Under the pieces are notes generated by a model that was given only the letters and a program-made list of their open reading frames with translations, was not told the DNA's origin and did no database searches. A DNA stretch of 64,000 nucleotides from Perognathus longimembris pacificus (Eukaryota; Chordata; Mammalia; Rodentia; Heteromyidae): contig NC_063181.1 of assembly GCF_023159225.1 (NCBI RefSeq), forward strand, positions 4,237,606-4,301,605, in the 5' to 3' direction. This document shows positions 48,111 to 56,749 of the stretch, in pieces. Both the position numbers and the translations under genes were made by a program. Position 1 is the stretch's first letter. The number at the start of each line of letters is the position of its first letter.

Positions 48111-50273
48111 ACTTATTCTTGAAGTGCTGGAGATCAAACCTAGGGATTTTGGCATGGTAGATAAGTACTCTGTCACTGAGCTACATCCTAGCTCTTACTT
48201 TTTCTTCTTGATTGAAGAATGCAAATGAACTTTTAAACAATTGTATAAACCAAGATCCAACTAAGATGTTTTCCAAACCTACATTTCTTTGCCCTGTCCC
48301 CTTTTTACTCTGAATGAACTACTTTTTTTTTCTTGTCAAGATGTACAGAGGGGTTATACTTACATATTTAAGGTATTGAATACATTTCTTGTCATACTTG
48401 TTACCCCTTCCTCATTTTTCTCCCACCTTCCCTTCCCCAAACCACTCCCCTTTGCTTTCACCATTCTTTTTAGCCTTCCCAATGTTCACATTTTCACCCA
48501 CTTTTTGTCCTTTTCTGATTCTTCTCTTTGTGTCTTCTAGATCAGAGCTAGAGCAAGGCTGTAACAATCCTGACTTTGACATATAATTTAGTGAACTTTA
48601 TGCTAGAGGATAGAAATGTCCAATCCATGAGCCTATCGCCAAAGCTTTAGAAACATTTACACCTCCATTGGTACAGCTCACTGTCTCTGCGAGCTTAGCA
48701 TTTTTCCCCTCTGAGGTTTAGATTTGCTCTTTGCTGCCTCAGTGCATTAATATTTTACCTTCATGTCTTAGGTTGTGCTGTCCCAACTGTCTTCCCTCCT
48801 TGATTCCTGTATTTTTTTTTTTTTTATTGAGCTGCTGTAAAAGATACCTTAATTTGCATTTCCCTCTAGGTTATCCCTTCTAGTTCAGGGGATAAATTGA
48901 AGTAGCTGGCCAGTGGTCATTTTGAACTAGACTTGATTTCCTTTTCTGAAATAGAAATTCACCCAGAGTGTGCTTTACAGAGGAAATGGCTTGTGCTGAT
49001 GACAGCTGAGGGTAGCTCTCCACACCACCACATCTCCCATTCATAGGTTATTTCCCGTGTTCCTATTTGTAATATGCTTTATTCTTTTCTTACATAGGCA
49101 TTCTTTGGGTTCTTTTTTGTAGTGGGTCTATTTATTTGTCAGAACCAGAAAGTCTAGTTTGGCTCAGGTGGAAGGGAGGAGAGAGCATCCTTTAGCACCA
49201 CAGTAGAGCCTTCCTTCCAGCGGGAGCAGAGCGCACTGACTGCCAGCTAACCTGGTACTGCTGCCTTCAAACTGGTTCTGGGACCAGGGAGTCACTGGCC
49301 AATATCGTATTTGAATGCCCCAGTGGTAATCAATGAACCAGAACCTTCTGGGTCAGAGCATTACTTGGCCATGTCAGCTGGCTGCAGGAATATAAAAAGA
49401 CTGATGAGGAGGGTGGGCCTTGGCTTCCAACTCAAAACTGAGATTCCCGTGTTTGGCCCTCACTGCCCTCCCCAGACTTTATATGGAGGGGTTACATTTT
49501 AAAATGTACTCCGCAGAGTTGACAAATGGGGATGGATTTGGCTGGCTGCTTCCAGAGAATTACCTGGTAGAAGTGGAAATTCCAAGAAGTGAATTTTAAA
49601 TTGGTTGGTTTTTAGCTTTGAAACTAAGTTAGACTTCAGGATCATAGGTCCTTAGGACACTGTTTTTACCAGAGCCCTTTTAGTTTCCTGCACTACCATA
49701 CAGCTCAGAACATTTTAAAAAGAAAAATTCAAGTTACTATTTGCATTTTCTCCTTAAAATGTTTGCTCATCTAGCTAATAATTATTGTGATCTTGTAATT
49801 ATTGAGTAAGTAAAAATTCAAAAGTTCTAATAATATTTTTAATTCTGCATTTTATTATTAAGTAATCGTGTCTCTGAAGTGATTGAGATTTGTTTTAAAA
49901 TACAGAACCAGAGATTAAAGATTCACCTTGCAGGCTCACCAGTGGTAGGGCAAGCTTTAAAGTGCAGTCTGTCTTGCAGCTTGTATGCTCTAGATTGTTT
50001 TTGAAACAAAGAATAATGTGGGCAGTTCTAGTTCTAAGACGTTTATTATCATCTTCATCAGAGAGTTGTAATGTGTGTTGCAGAACTGTTTATTTTTGAC
50101 CACAAACCATCTTCTCATCGAAACCTGCATATTTATATCTGTGTTCCTTGCATTGGAACAATGGCCTTATTCAAAAGCATCATATTGGTTTTCTAGGGAA
50201 GGATCTGTCATCTCGGAGCAAAACAGACCTTGACTGCATTTTTGGGAAAAGACAGAGCAAGAAGACTGCTGAG
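36903..50273 (+). CDS. PINX1: PINX1, coding exons 1-6 (5' part of gene; last exon off the window)
   Basis: Joining 36903-36921, 39814-39923, 41494-41586, 43367-43445, 44900-44992 and 50197-50273 gives 157 uninterrupted codons that match mammalian PINX1 almost residue for residue as I know the family. PINX1 is a nucleolar and telomere-associated protein that binds TERF1 and the telomerase catalytic subunit, restrains telomerase, and takes part in rRNA/snoRNA maturation like its yeast homologue. The protein opens MSMLAERRRKQKWAV. A G-patch spans about residues 24-70, with the glycine-rich signature FGQRMLEKMGWSKGKGLGAQ split across exons 2 and 3. A lysine/serine-rich segment follows (about 100-135), then LDCIFGKRQSKK at the end of exon 6. 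Mammalian PINX1 is about 330 residues long, so the telomerase-inhibitory and TERF1-binding C-terminal half lies beyond position 64000. No stop or frameshift is seen, so the gene looks intact. Confidence 0.97.
37024..37052 (+). repeat. (GGGGTC)4 hexamer array, G-quadruplex-prone
   Basis: Four perfect tandem GGGGTC units are followed by a run of five G, giving five G-tracts separated by 2-base loops. The array sits in the CpG island, about 100 bases into PINX1 intron 1 on the coding strand, so it could fold in both the non-template DNA strand and the nascent RNA. Confidence 0.8.
37538..37551 (+). promoter_or_regulatory. Candidate CTCF site in PINX1 intron 1
   Basis: The sequence CCACCAGATGGCAG closely fits the CTCF core consensus and lies about 640 bp downstream of the PINX1 start codon. 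It is a motif match by eye only. Confidence 0.45.
37743..37812 (-). mobile_element. MIR fragment, antisense, PINX1 intron 1
   Basis: atcccagtttcacagaggcg, ggaatgaaggtctggaggaa and tagtcattaagcaag follow the complement of the MIR core. Confidence 0.5.
38388..38520 (-). mobile_element. Rodent MaLR-type LTR fragment, antisense, intron 1
   Basis: tgttgtggcagaatacttaa, ggaagaaggatttatcttag, ctcatggtttcaacccatg resembles the complement of a MaLR LTR 3' portion common in rodents. It is a short non-coding fragment. Confidence 0.45.
38613..38727 (-). mobile_element. B1-type SINE monomer, PINX1 intron 1
   Basis: Antisense 7SL-derived B1: poly-T, gagatagtctttgctgtata, gtccaagctggcctcaaact, then ccatacctggctt. 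It has no Geo arm, so it differs from the chimeric elements. Confidence 0.8.
39020..39082 (-). mobile_element. MIR fragment, antisense, PINX1 intron 1
   Basis: ttcttatctgtagatcatga, agggaggcacagttgactcc and ccaagatcat resemble the complement of the MIR core. Confidence 0.45.
39435..39643 (-). mobile_element. IDL-Geo SINE in PINX1 intron 1
   Basis: A complete antisense dimer running from the poly-T through ggccagtcctgggccttgg to atatccccagccc. It ends 170 bases before exon 2. Flanking duplications are not clean. Confidence 0.9.
39814..39923 (+). CDS. PINX1: PINX1 coding exon 2 (start of G-patch)
   Basis: This 110-base exon has acceptor ttttcatttatag and donor aag|gtattt. It completes the split arginine codon and encodes RRRKQKWAVDPRNTAW, then the G-patch core FGQRMLEKMGWSKGK, ending on a codon boundary. 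The G-patch is the motif that in related proteins contacts and activates DEAH-box helicases. Confidence 0.97.
39924..41493 (+). other. PINX1: PINX1 intron 2
   Basis: A 1570-base intron without young SINEs; an L2-like fragment lies in its right half. This is the longest repeat-light intron of the gene. Confidence 0.9.
40905..41115 (+). mobile_element. L2-like fragment, intron 2
   Basis: ccatacagcagccagaaaga, attagatcatgtcattcctt, tgcttaagattccatggttt are landmarks of the L2 3' region as I know it. The following ctttgaaggcaaggatagtg near 41377 could be its distal end. Confidence 0.5.
41494..41586 (+). CDS. PINX1: PINX1 coding exon 3 (end of G-patch)
   Basis: This 93-base, phase-0 exon has acceptor aatatccacag and donor gaa|gtgagc. 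It encodes GLGAQEQGATDHIKV and continues to HLGLGATNNNE, completing the G-patch begun in exon 2. Its length is a multiple of three, so skipping it would keep the frame but remove half of the G-patch. Confidence 0.97.
41927..42128 (+). mobile_element. Old B1-like/tRNA-like dimeric SINE, intron 3
   Basis: A diverged B1-like left arm (tagctcatgtctataatcct) is joined to a tRNA-like right arm (gggctggaggtatggctcca, ending ctgagtttaacccc). It could be a B1-like/ID or B1-like/Geo fusion; divergence prevents a firm choice. Confidence 0.55.
42251..42330 (+). mobile_element. Degenerate ID-like SINE fragment, intron 3
   Basis: The pattern tagctggagatgttcctgag and ggcctggatttaatctccag resembles a worn sense ID element with its B box. 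Alternative: another tRNA-derived repeat. Confidence 0.35.
43085..43167 (-). mobile_element. Degenerate ID-like SINE fragment, intron 3
   Basis: After a short poly-T come gtggtggagaccaaaccctt, then agcaaagtactctatcagtg and agctatacccat. This is the antisense ID pattern with many substitutions. It ends about 200 bases before PINX1 exon 4. Confidence 0.5.
43367..43445 (+). CDS. PINX1: PINX1 coding exon 4
   Basis: This 79-base exon has acceptor tctggtgtttccag and donor gcag|gtagga. It encodes DNWIAHQDDFNQLLAEL and then STHHGQETA, ending in phase 1. The conserved DNWIAHQDDFN block directly follows the G-patch in all PINX1 proteins I know. The STHH/ETA stretch differs slightly from the human protein as I remember it, which is normal divergence. 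Confidence 0.96.
43678..43931 (+). mobile_element. B1-like/Geo chimeric SINE, PINX1 intron 4
   Basis: The best-preserved chimera: B1-like left arm (ggctcgcgcctgtaatccta), linker with tctccaaataaccactc, Geo arm, C-rich then poly-A tail. Its borders are fixed by a 15-bp duplication with one mismatch, gaatggcaagataaa (43663-43677) and gaatgacaagataaa (43932-43946). It therefore moved as one unit. Confidence 0.85.
44395..44700. mobile_element. Old L1-derived fragment, intron 4
   Basis: The stretch ggataatattccagtgtgaa, ccactctctcacccattgag and gcacttgggatccatccata resembles an ancient L1M-type sequence with the ataatattcca and cacttggg landmarks. It is assigned from family knowledge only, without alignment; orientation is left open. 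Confidence 0.4.
44900..44992 (+). CDS. PINX1: PINX1 coding exon 5
   Basis: This 93-base exon, phase 1 to phase 1, has acceptor cctctcttttaaaaag and donor aaag|gtatga. It encodes a charged linker: DSSEHKEKKSFSLEEKSK, then ISKNRVHYKKFTK. The basic clusters suit a nucleolar protein. It is frame-neutral if skipped. Confidence 0.95.
45597..45610 (+). promoter_or_regulatory. Candidate CTCF-like site in PINX1 intron 5
   Basis: CCACTAGGTGGTGG differs from the CTCF core consensus by about one position. It lies in unique intronic sequence, not inside a recognisable SINE. Confidence 0.3.
46850..47051 (-). mobile_element. IDL-Geo SINE in PINX1 intron 5
   Basis: A complete antisense dimer with an exact 15-bp target-site duplication, cacaatagggctttt, at 46835-46849 and 47052-47066. 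Confidence 0.95.
47692..47929 (+). mobile_element. B1-like/Geo chimeric SINE, PINX1 intron 5
   Basis: Same architecture as the copy at 43678: B1-like left arm with cacctgcaatcccagctact, linker, and a Geo arm containing gtggctcaagtggtagagca and agttcaagccccagg. The flanking duplication is eroded. Confidence 0.8.
48071..48108 (+). repeat. (AC)n microsatellite, intron 5
   Basis: A perfect AC run adjacent to the antisense ID-like fragment at 48118. Confidence 0.95.
48118..48198 (-). mobile_element. ID-like SINE fragment next to a (CA)n tract, intron 5
   Basis: Antisense ID pattern: gaagtgctggagatcaaacc, gatttt, agtactctgtcactgagcta, catcctagct. It abuts the (AC)n tract at 48071-48108, which probably grew out of the element's 3' tail. 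Confidence 0.6.
48323..48470 (-). mobile_element. Antisense L1 3'-end fragment, intron 5
   Basis: This is the reverse complement of the pattern at 63520: poly-T, tcttgtcaagatgtacagag, gggttatacttacatattta, atacatttcttgtcatactt, followed by a C/T-rich block matching the complement of the L1 G-rich tract. The pyrimidine-rich DNA to about 48540 may be part of the same element. Confidence 0.6.
50197..50273 (+). CDS. PINX1: PINX1 coding exon 6
   Basis: This 77-base exon has acceptor catattggttttctag and donor gctgag|gtatct. It encodes GKDLSSRSKTDLDCIFGK and then RQSKKTAE, ending in phase 0. In the human gene the next and last exon begins right after this KKTPE-like sequence. I found no equivalent of that large terminal exon before 64000. 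Confidence 0.96.
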
Positions 50274-51867
50274 GTATCTGACCACATATGTCGAGATGTT
50301 CTGTTTTTGTGCTGCTTAAAGGGTGTAGGGTTGTCTATACCTGTTATTAGGACTCTCCCCTCCCCGATACACATACTTTTAGAGATTTCATACGAAAGCT
50401 GAATTTTATCCTTGTAATAATAGCTGAGTTTTGTAAGGAATCTTCTAAAGGATCTGTGCTATATGCTTTTCTTGGTCAGCATGAGGTTTAAATTAAAAAC
50501 GCTTCCCACTTGATTTCGGTGAGGATGCCAGTGTGTGGTGAGGAGTGCAGGTCACAAGCTGAGGGCAACCCTGGCTGGCAGCCATAGCGGGAGAGCGGCT
50601 CCACTGTCACCAGTGCGGCTCAAGATGGGGTTTCTCGTCCTGGGAACAGCAGATTCTGGCTCAGAGGTCCGGGCTCCGAAGCTGAATGTGCTTCTGCGCT
50701 CTCTCCATGCTACCTGGGCTGTGCCCCGCACAGAGTGGCCTTCAGAGTGTGCCTGTATGCAGAAAACAGAATCTGCTTAACTTGAATCATGTGTGCAGAA
50801 GCCTCCCTAGAGCAAAGTCACTTCTGTCTTAGATATAGAAGTTTGCTTTTACCTAGTTACAAGTACACCTGTTCCTTCTCTAAAGACAGTGTCACTAAGA
50901 GACTTACTGTGTTATTCGCAACAGCCCACAGCCAAGGGTGAGAGGGCTTCGATCAGATTTGTTTGAAAACACTTCTTTTGGCTCCTCTCAGTTCAAAGAA
51001 ATGTTACTGTGGCTTTCCTCCACTAACCCCCGTGGCGACATTGGCTTGAATTTGTGGTTGACATTGCCAAACATTGCAGCTAGTGAATTCACTGTATCTG
51101 AGAGGAAATCGATCCACTACATTCCAAGGGTGGGCTTTCTCATCAGCTCCATAGGATAGACCGTGAACAGCTTAAAGACAAGGTTTGTGTGGTTCCCAGT
51201 ACCGGGTCCCCAGCGTGTGACCGGCTCCGTGTGTGCTAGCCATATTGTAGAGGTTTGTTAAATTGACATTCATTGTGCTTGTCTTTTTTGAAAATGGCTT
51301 TCATTGTTAGGCATCTTGAAAATCATAGTTTGTACAGCTTCAGTGTTGATGTTTGAAATACTATTTTGAAATGTTTTCATCAATAAATACCTCTTCTTTG
51401 TGAGGCAGTATTCATCGGCCTCGTTTCCCCCTCCATACCACACACTACCAGCGTCCATAGTAGATTCTCCACAGAGGGGTACCAAATGGATGTTTGCTTA
51501 TGCTATTTTGTGTTTGAAGAAATCAGTCTGATTTGCAAGATCCTGGCTTTCTGACACCGAGGCTCAGGCTAGGAGTTTGCCTTGATGTATAGAAGTTGAA
51601 GCATTTGTGTCACTGTGGAGGTTCTGATCTGACTCGTGATGCATCCACTTCCTTCAGCTGCAGAGCAGTGTCGGGCTCCTCAGAAGTACTTGCTTAACAG
51701 ACACAGTGCCTGAGAACTTTGAACACCCTCTGCTGTGCTGCAGCACCATGTGCATCTCATTCCACGTCCTTTCTCTCTCATGTCTCTCTGCTATACAAAC
51801 TGGAAAGCAATACTCTGGAGTAGATGCACAAAATCAGCAATGTCTGTACCAAAGGGGGAGATGAAAG

Positions 51868-52020
51868 CCATTTGCTAGTGGCTCATGCCTGCAATCCTCG
51901 CTACTCAGGAGGAGATCTGAGGATCGCAGTTTGAATGAGCCTGGGTAGGAAAGTCCACGAGACTCTTACCTCCAATAAAGAACTCAGCAAACAAAGCTGA
52001 AGTGGTGCTGTGGCTCCAGT
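51868..52020 (+). mobile_element. B1-like/Geo chimera truncated at a TG/GC microsatellite
   Basis: The B1-like arm, linker and first bases of the Geo arm (gtggtgctgtggctccagtg) are present. The copy then stops at a gtgtgcgcgcatgcgcatgc tract, so the Geo arm is missing, presumably replaced by simple-repeat expansion. Confidence 0.65.
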
Positions 52021-52056
52021 GTGTGTGCGCGCATGCGCATGCACGTGCGTGCGTGT
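52019..52056 (+). repeat. (GT)/(GC)(AT)GC Z-DNA-prone tract, intron 6
   Basis: gtgtgtgtgcgcgcatgcgc then atgcacgtgcgtgcgtg: strictly alternating purine-pyrimidine with GCGC content, a classic Z-DNA-prone composition. It truncates the chimeric SINE at 51868. Confidence 0.8.
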
Positions 52057-53079
52057 TAGGTTTTAATTTGGTCGATAGACTGAAGTTAAAGGTACTGAAA
52101 AACAAATTCCATTAGTTCCTATCTGGTTGAACTTCCTGATATTCCTGTGTTTTTTTTTTCCCTCCCCCACCATCCCAGTTTCCTTCCTCCATCCAGCTTG
52201 TTTCCTGATTTGACCTTATCACTAGAGAAAAATATTCCTAAACCACATGGAGGATGGAGAATGTGTTACCAATAATCCTACTGGGTTTCTCTAAATAACA
52301 GGCCTGGGGCATATGCTCTTGGAAAAGAGTTGTCAGCTTCTTTACCTTACAGATCTAATTGAATTGGAAACCCTGTCTGTGCTACCAGTATACCCAGTTA
52401 ACGATTGATTTCTTCTGGTGGTTTTTGCTTTTTGAATAGAAGCTCCTTTGCAGTTTGATCCTTTCTTGTCTGTTCTCACAAGATAACTTTCTTTTCTTTT
52501 TTTTTTTTATTATTATTTAGTCTGAAAACTACTTCCAAGCAGATCTTTTTGTTTGGTTTGATTTATGTGGTGTTTTAGACTATTCCTTCCTCCAGCTGGA
52601 CTCAGTGTCTTAAAATCCTTTACAGGGAAAATCATTGTAAAAAGAACAATTTTTCTTTCATTTTTAGTTGAATTTTTACTTGAAATATCTTTGGATTAAA
52701 TTATTTTTCCTTCCATTCTAGATTTTAATACTGAAAAACTATGACTGAGCCAGGTTGAGATTCATAAGTGTTTTACTCGGGTGGCTCCCCCTTTTGCTCT
52801 GCCCACCCTGCCTTGTCCCCACCACAAAGCTGGGCACAGTGTTTCGAGGGCAGTGGCTTTCCCAGCCAATTGATGCTAATCTTTCAGTTAAATTTAGACC
52901 AAGCCTGAAAACAAAAAATAATGCACTTGAGTTTTACAGCCTTTCCCCCCACCTCAACAATGATTACTTTATTGATTATTGTCATCATTTGACCATTGAT
53001 ACCAGAATCAAGATTCAAAATATTCTCTCCAAGTTGGGACATTCAGCAAAAACTTATTTACCTCTTTCAGGTGAACTTT

Positions 53080-53280
53080 CTTTTTTTGGCCAGTCCTGGG
53101 CCTTGGACTCAGGGCCTGAGCACTGTCCCTGGCTTCCTTTTTGCTCAAGGCTAGCACTCTGCTACTTGAGCCACAGTGCCACGTCTGGCCATTTTCTGTA
53201 TATGTGGTGCTGGGGAATCGAACCCAGGGCCTCATGTATACGAGGCAAGCTCTCTCACCACTAGGCCATATCCCCAGCCC
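53080..53280 (-). mobile_element. IDL-Geo SINE in PINX1 intron 6
   Basis: A complete antisense dimer with a short poly-T tail and an exact 13-bp target-site duplication, tcaggtgaacttt, at 53067-53079 and 53281-53293. Confidence 0.95.
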
Positions 53281-53877
53281 TCAGGTGAACTTTTATGAAG
53301 ATATGTGAAGCCCCATTTAATCCTGGAAAGATATGATTTGGTAGCAGTTAAATCAAACATAAGATACAAGATAGGACATGTAACCTGACCACAAATTTAG
53401 CTTGAACTGAAACTTGGAATGTGATACCTACCCATGTGAAAGCAACAGAACTTTTGATCATTTTCTACCTGGAAGCTCTTTGGGCTGTTGTGTTCAGGCC
53501 TGAGCACTAGTTTTTTAAAGTAGTATATTCAGAGACACGTTGTGGGACAGAAGTTCCCAGAAAGCACGACAGGATTGCGTATGTTTAGCAGACAAACAGT
53601 GAGGAAACGGAAGGAAGAACCCCAGTAGGTGAGACTTGGAGGAAGACTTCTGCTCAGGGAGAGGAAGCAGTCAGTGAAAGGATGCAGTTTGGGGTTGGCT
53701 TCCTGAGGAATCTTCCTATAGGTAAGTAGGTAAGGTCTGAGCCTCAGGCCTCAGCCCTAACCCTCTGTGTTTCTGCAAAGGGCGGCGTGGAATCCCATGG
53801 GAAACACTGCTGATAACCAGTGTTGCTTTGAAGTTTTACTATTTTCTAGGCTTCAAAGAAATAATACTCAGATTTTT

Positions 53878-53977
53878 GTCAGTACTGAGGCTTGAACTCA
53901 AGGCCTGGGTGTTGTCTGAGCTTTTCTGCTTAAGGCTAGCACTTACGCTACAGCCCAGCCCCACTTCTAGCTAGATT
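53878..53977 (-). mobile_element. Solo Geo arm, copy 1 of an adjacent pair
   Basis: An antisense Geo-like arm (gaggcttgaactcaaggcct through ccccacttctagctag) without an ID-like or B1-like partner. A second antisense Geo arm starts about 20 bases downstream, and both end in ctagctag plus a cttctt motif. Confidence 0.6.
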
Positions 53978-53996
53978 CTTCTTTTTTTTGTGGTTT

Positions 53997-54107
53997 TTGT
54001 CAGTCACCAGGCTTGAACTCAGGGCCTGGGCACTGCCCTGCATCTCTTTTGCTCAAGGCTAGTATCCTACCACTTTGAGCCACAGCACCACTTCTAGCTA
54101 GGCTCTT
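53997..54107 (-). mobile_element. Solo Geo arm, copy 2 of an adjacent pair
   Basis: An antisense Geo-like arm: ccaggcttgaactcagggcc, tcttttgctcaaggctagta, then gagccacagcaccacttcta. No left arm is present. Tandem duplication and two separate truncated insertions are both possible. Confidence 0.6.
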
Positions 54108-54339
54108 CTTGATTCTCATGTAATAGGCAATTTTGCTTTGTTTTTTAGGATGAAAAGAGGAATGTGAAAGGTCTTTGGTGTGTTGCTCAAATCAGAAATC
54201 AAATAACCTTAAGAGACAATACCAGATCATCTGTCATAACAGATTCAAGACTTGCACGAGTTACTTGAAAGGCTGAATGTCCAGGGGGGAAGGTAGCTTT
54301 TTTGATGTTTCTCCTTTATTTATAAGCTTGGGTTTTCAA

Positions 54340-54780
54340 AGATGACCTCAGCGATACTCCCCCCATTTCATAGGCTCTTCTAGATTGAATATGTCCACTT
54401 CCTCAGTGGGAAGTGACATACTGCTCACCACTCCCTTCCCACACTTAGGCGGGCTTGTGACTTGCTTGTAATCCAGAGACAACTCGTCCTACACCTAGTT
54501 CTAGGGCTACCATAGGACTTCTGAGGTTTTATGAGATGAACATTTGTTCTTGAAACCAGCTGCGTTAGTTCCCCACATGGTGGGGAGACTCATCTCTGAG
54601 GTGTCCAAGTGAGTGTCAAGAGACTACATGAAGAGAGCGGTCCCCAGTCACCCCTTTGACATGTGTTATCTGAAACTGTTGAGAGAACCTGACCCAGAAC
54701 TGCTTGGCCTACAGAAATAGAGCCAGACAGTGAAACTTGTTTTAAGCCACTGAGTTTTCTGTTCTTCCATAAGAAGTGTG
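54340..54780 (+). mobile_element. Old LTR/DNA-repeat-like segment ending ttttaagccactgagttttc
   Basis: The 3' end, cttgttttaagccactgagt, is a landmark shared by ancient MLT-class mammalian repeats. The body (ctagattgaatatgtccact, cttaggcgggcttgtgactt, ctacagaaatagagccagac) is compatible with that but I cannot name the family. It has no coding content. Confidence 0.35.
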
Positions 54781-54795
54781 ATGTGTTGGTATTTT

Positions 54796-55001
54796 TTTTT
54801 TTTTTTTGGCCAGTCCTGGGCCTTGGACTCAGGGCCTGAGCACTGTCCCTGGCTTCTTCCCGCTCAAGGCTAGCACTCTGCCACTTGAGCCACAGCGCCG
54901 CTTCTGGCCGTTTTCTGCATATGTGGTGCTGGGGAATCGAACCTAGGGCCTCGTGTATCCGAGGCAGGCACTCTTGCCACTAGGCTATATCCCCAGCCCT
55001 G
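54796..55001 (-). mobile_element. IDL-Geo SINE, young copy, intron 6
   Basis: A complete antisense dimer with a long poly-T tail and a duplicated tgtgttggtatttt (54782-54795 and 55002-55015). It shares the diagnostic string cttcttcccgctcaaggct and the tatccgaggcaggcac variant with the copy at 34944, which suggests a common subfamily source. Confidence 0.95.
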
Positions 55002-55079
55002 TGTGTTGGTATTTTATTTAATGAAAAGCACTGAAAACCTTAATTGTATAAAGTCGTAATCGTAACTATTCTAATAGTG

Positions 55080-55190
55080 TTTATTGGATACCTAATATAT
55101 GCCTAAACATGCATTTTAGTTGCTGAAGATACAAAGACAGTAGGACTTGGCCCTTGAGGACTTCGTGGTCCTCTGCTAGAGGAGGTATTG
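55080..55190 (-). mobile_element. L2/MIR-type 3' end, antisense, intron 6
   Basis: tattggatacctaatatatg, ttagttgctgaagatacaaa, ggcccttgaggacttcgtgg match the antisense tattgagtacctactatgtg-type end of old LINE2/MIR elements. Confidence 0.45.
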
Positions 55191-55289
55191 ACATTTCTAT
55201 TAACATCAAATAGGATCTTTTTTTGCTGCGTATTTTCCCACAACCGGTTAATGATCTTTTTCAAAATGTCACTATCATGTTCCCAATCT

Positions 55290-55745
55290 GTCTTAGTTTC
55301 TCAGTGACTCTGAGAGTGAAGCTGCGTCTTTACGGTGGTATCTCCTGTGAACCTCCCACACACAGATGTGGTTACTGCCCTTCATCTGTCTCTTGGGCAC
55401 TCTGGCATGGTCATTGACTCCTTGCTGTTATTGGTCCTGCCTCAGGTTTAAGTACTTGAGGATTCTGGGTAGAATGCCTTGCCCCCTTAATATTTCTGAT
55501 CAAATGTTTAGCTCCACGGGCCTTCCTGGATTGAAAAGCAAACAGTAAGCTCCCTGACTGTCTTGTACCCTTGGCTTTTCTTTCCTTTTCTTCATAGTAG
55601 TCACCATTTGATGGACTCAAATGTTTACTGTTTCTGGTCTCCCTCAGTAGATTAGAACCCCCTAAGGACAAGAGATTGTGTACTTCCTAACCTCTAGAAC
55701 CACGACTGATGTGAGGTTCTCGGTAGTTCTTGCTCTCCTGGCGTT
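55290..55745 (+). mobile_element. L2-like fragment, intron 6
   Basis: The order ggtcattgactccttgctgt, ggattctgggtagaatgcct, tggtctccctcagtagatta, gaaccccctaaggacaagag resembles a worn L2 3' region. Assignment is from pattern memory only. Confidence 0.4.
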
Positions 55746-55896
55746 TGGATGTCTATTTCTTTGTACTCTGGGCTTGTCAAAGGCGTTGGACTGGAGGAGA
55801 AGTGTGGGGACCTCTCGGGCCAGTGGGAAAGGCATCAGGCCAGGATGGGGCCTGTGGGAGTAGTGCTTGACACTGGGATGCTGGATGCTCTTCCAG

Positions 55897-55988
55897 GCCA
55901 TGGTGCAGAAAATTACTCCAGTGAGTAAGAAGCATTACAGAGCTGAAGTTCCTATCGAGCTCAGCTCTGATAAAAGGAAAAAAGCAAG
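55897..55988 (+). other. Exon-like segment A, PINX1 intron 6
   Basis: A 92-base stretch between an AG acceptor (ctcttccag) and a GT donor (gcaag|gtattg) stays open in the phase-0 frame that would follow exon 6, reading AMVQKITPVSKKHYRAEV and onward to a lysine-rich end. I do not recognise the peptide. The polypyrimidine tract is weak. It could be an alternative or species-specific exon, or chance. Confidence 0.25.
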
Positions 55989-56229
55989 GTATTGACTTTT
56001 CTAGGTGCCTGCTCTATCAGTGGCCTGTTAATCACCAGAGGATAAATTATTGCTCTCCAGAAACACAGAAATAGGAAGGGATACTTCTTGGCATGAAGGC
56101 ATTTGTACCTTTCTTTTATTTGTTTTTTTTTTTTCTCTTTATTGGTAGACGATCTTTCCTCTAGCCATTTGCTCCTTGGGGGTTTTGTTAAGGACTGAAG
56201 GGAAACTGAAGGGAGCTCTTTTGATTTAT

Positions 56230-56600
56230 CTTCTATCCTTTCCTTTTGGTCAGTCCACAGGGCTAAAATAGCCGAGTTGGCTTTAATATGTTGCCATTAG
56301 AGACCAAACATTAGCTGAAATAAACCATCATGCCTCACAATGAAAAATGCCCCCTGATTGGCTAATTAATCAGTCAAAGGGGAATGACATGGCTCTCGGC
56401 TTGAGGGACTCTGCTAGAGAGAAACAGGCTGTTGATAAATGGTTTTCCAACAAATTCATATATCAAGGAAACTTAGTCATTTTTTAACTACAGTTTGTGT
56501 GACTGCAATTTTCCCCCAACTTTTTCTTTTCTGCTGCTCTTGCTGTTTAAGCTGAGTTTTTGTGCTGTTGATAGAAAAATAAAGGATTTTCAGGTGTGAG
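56230..56600. promoter_or_regulatory. Candidate conserved enhancer-like block, intron 6
   Basis: Repeat-free DNA with a tight motif cluster: inverted CCAAT (ATTGG, 56357-56361), homeodomain TAATTA (56363-56368), TCF/LEF-like TCAAAGG (56374-56380) and further AT-rich TTGATAAA motifs. No coding frame explains it. The function is inferred; in other mammals SOX7 lies beyond the PINX1 3' end, so it could serve PINX1 or a neighbour. Confidence 0.35.
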
Positions 56601-56749
56601 AAAATAAATGCCTTCAACTTACTCATGTCGGTTAGGCTCAATGGTTTTGACTACCTGGATTTATCAGTAGGTAAAAAAAAAAAAAATGAGTTTTCCCAAA
56701 AATAATTTATGGAATAATCCTTTTTTAAGCTCCCTTCAAAGTTAAGAGC

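Larger units (their letters stand above)
44993..50196 (+). other. PINX1: PINX1 intron 5
   Basis: A 5204-base intron with one IDL-Geo, one chimera, an antisense L1 end, an ID fragment with (AC)n and a candidate CTCF-like site. 48600-50190 is largely unique sequence with no feature I can name. Confidence 0.9.

Noticed and set aside
52755..53264. 169-codon plus-strand frame in intron 6
   Set aside because: Its C-terminal third is the translation of the antisense IDL-Geo SINE at 53080; similar peptide strings recur wherever this SINE lies.
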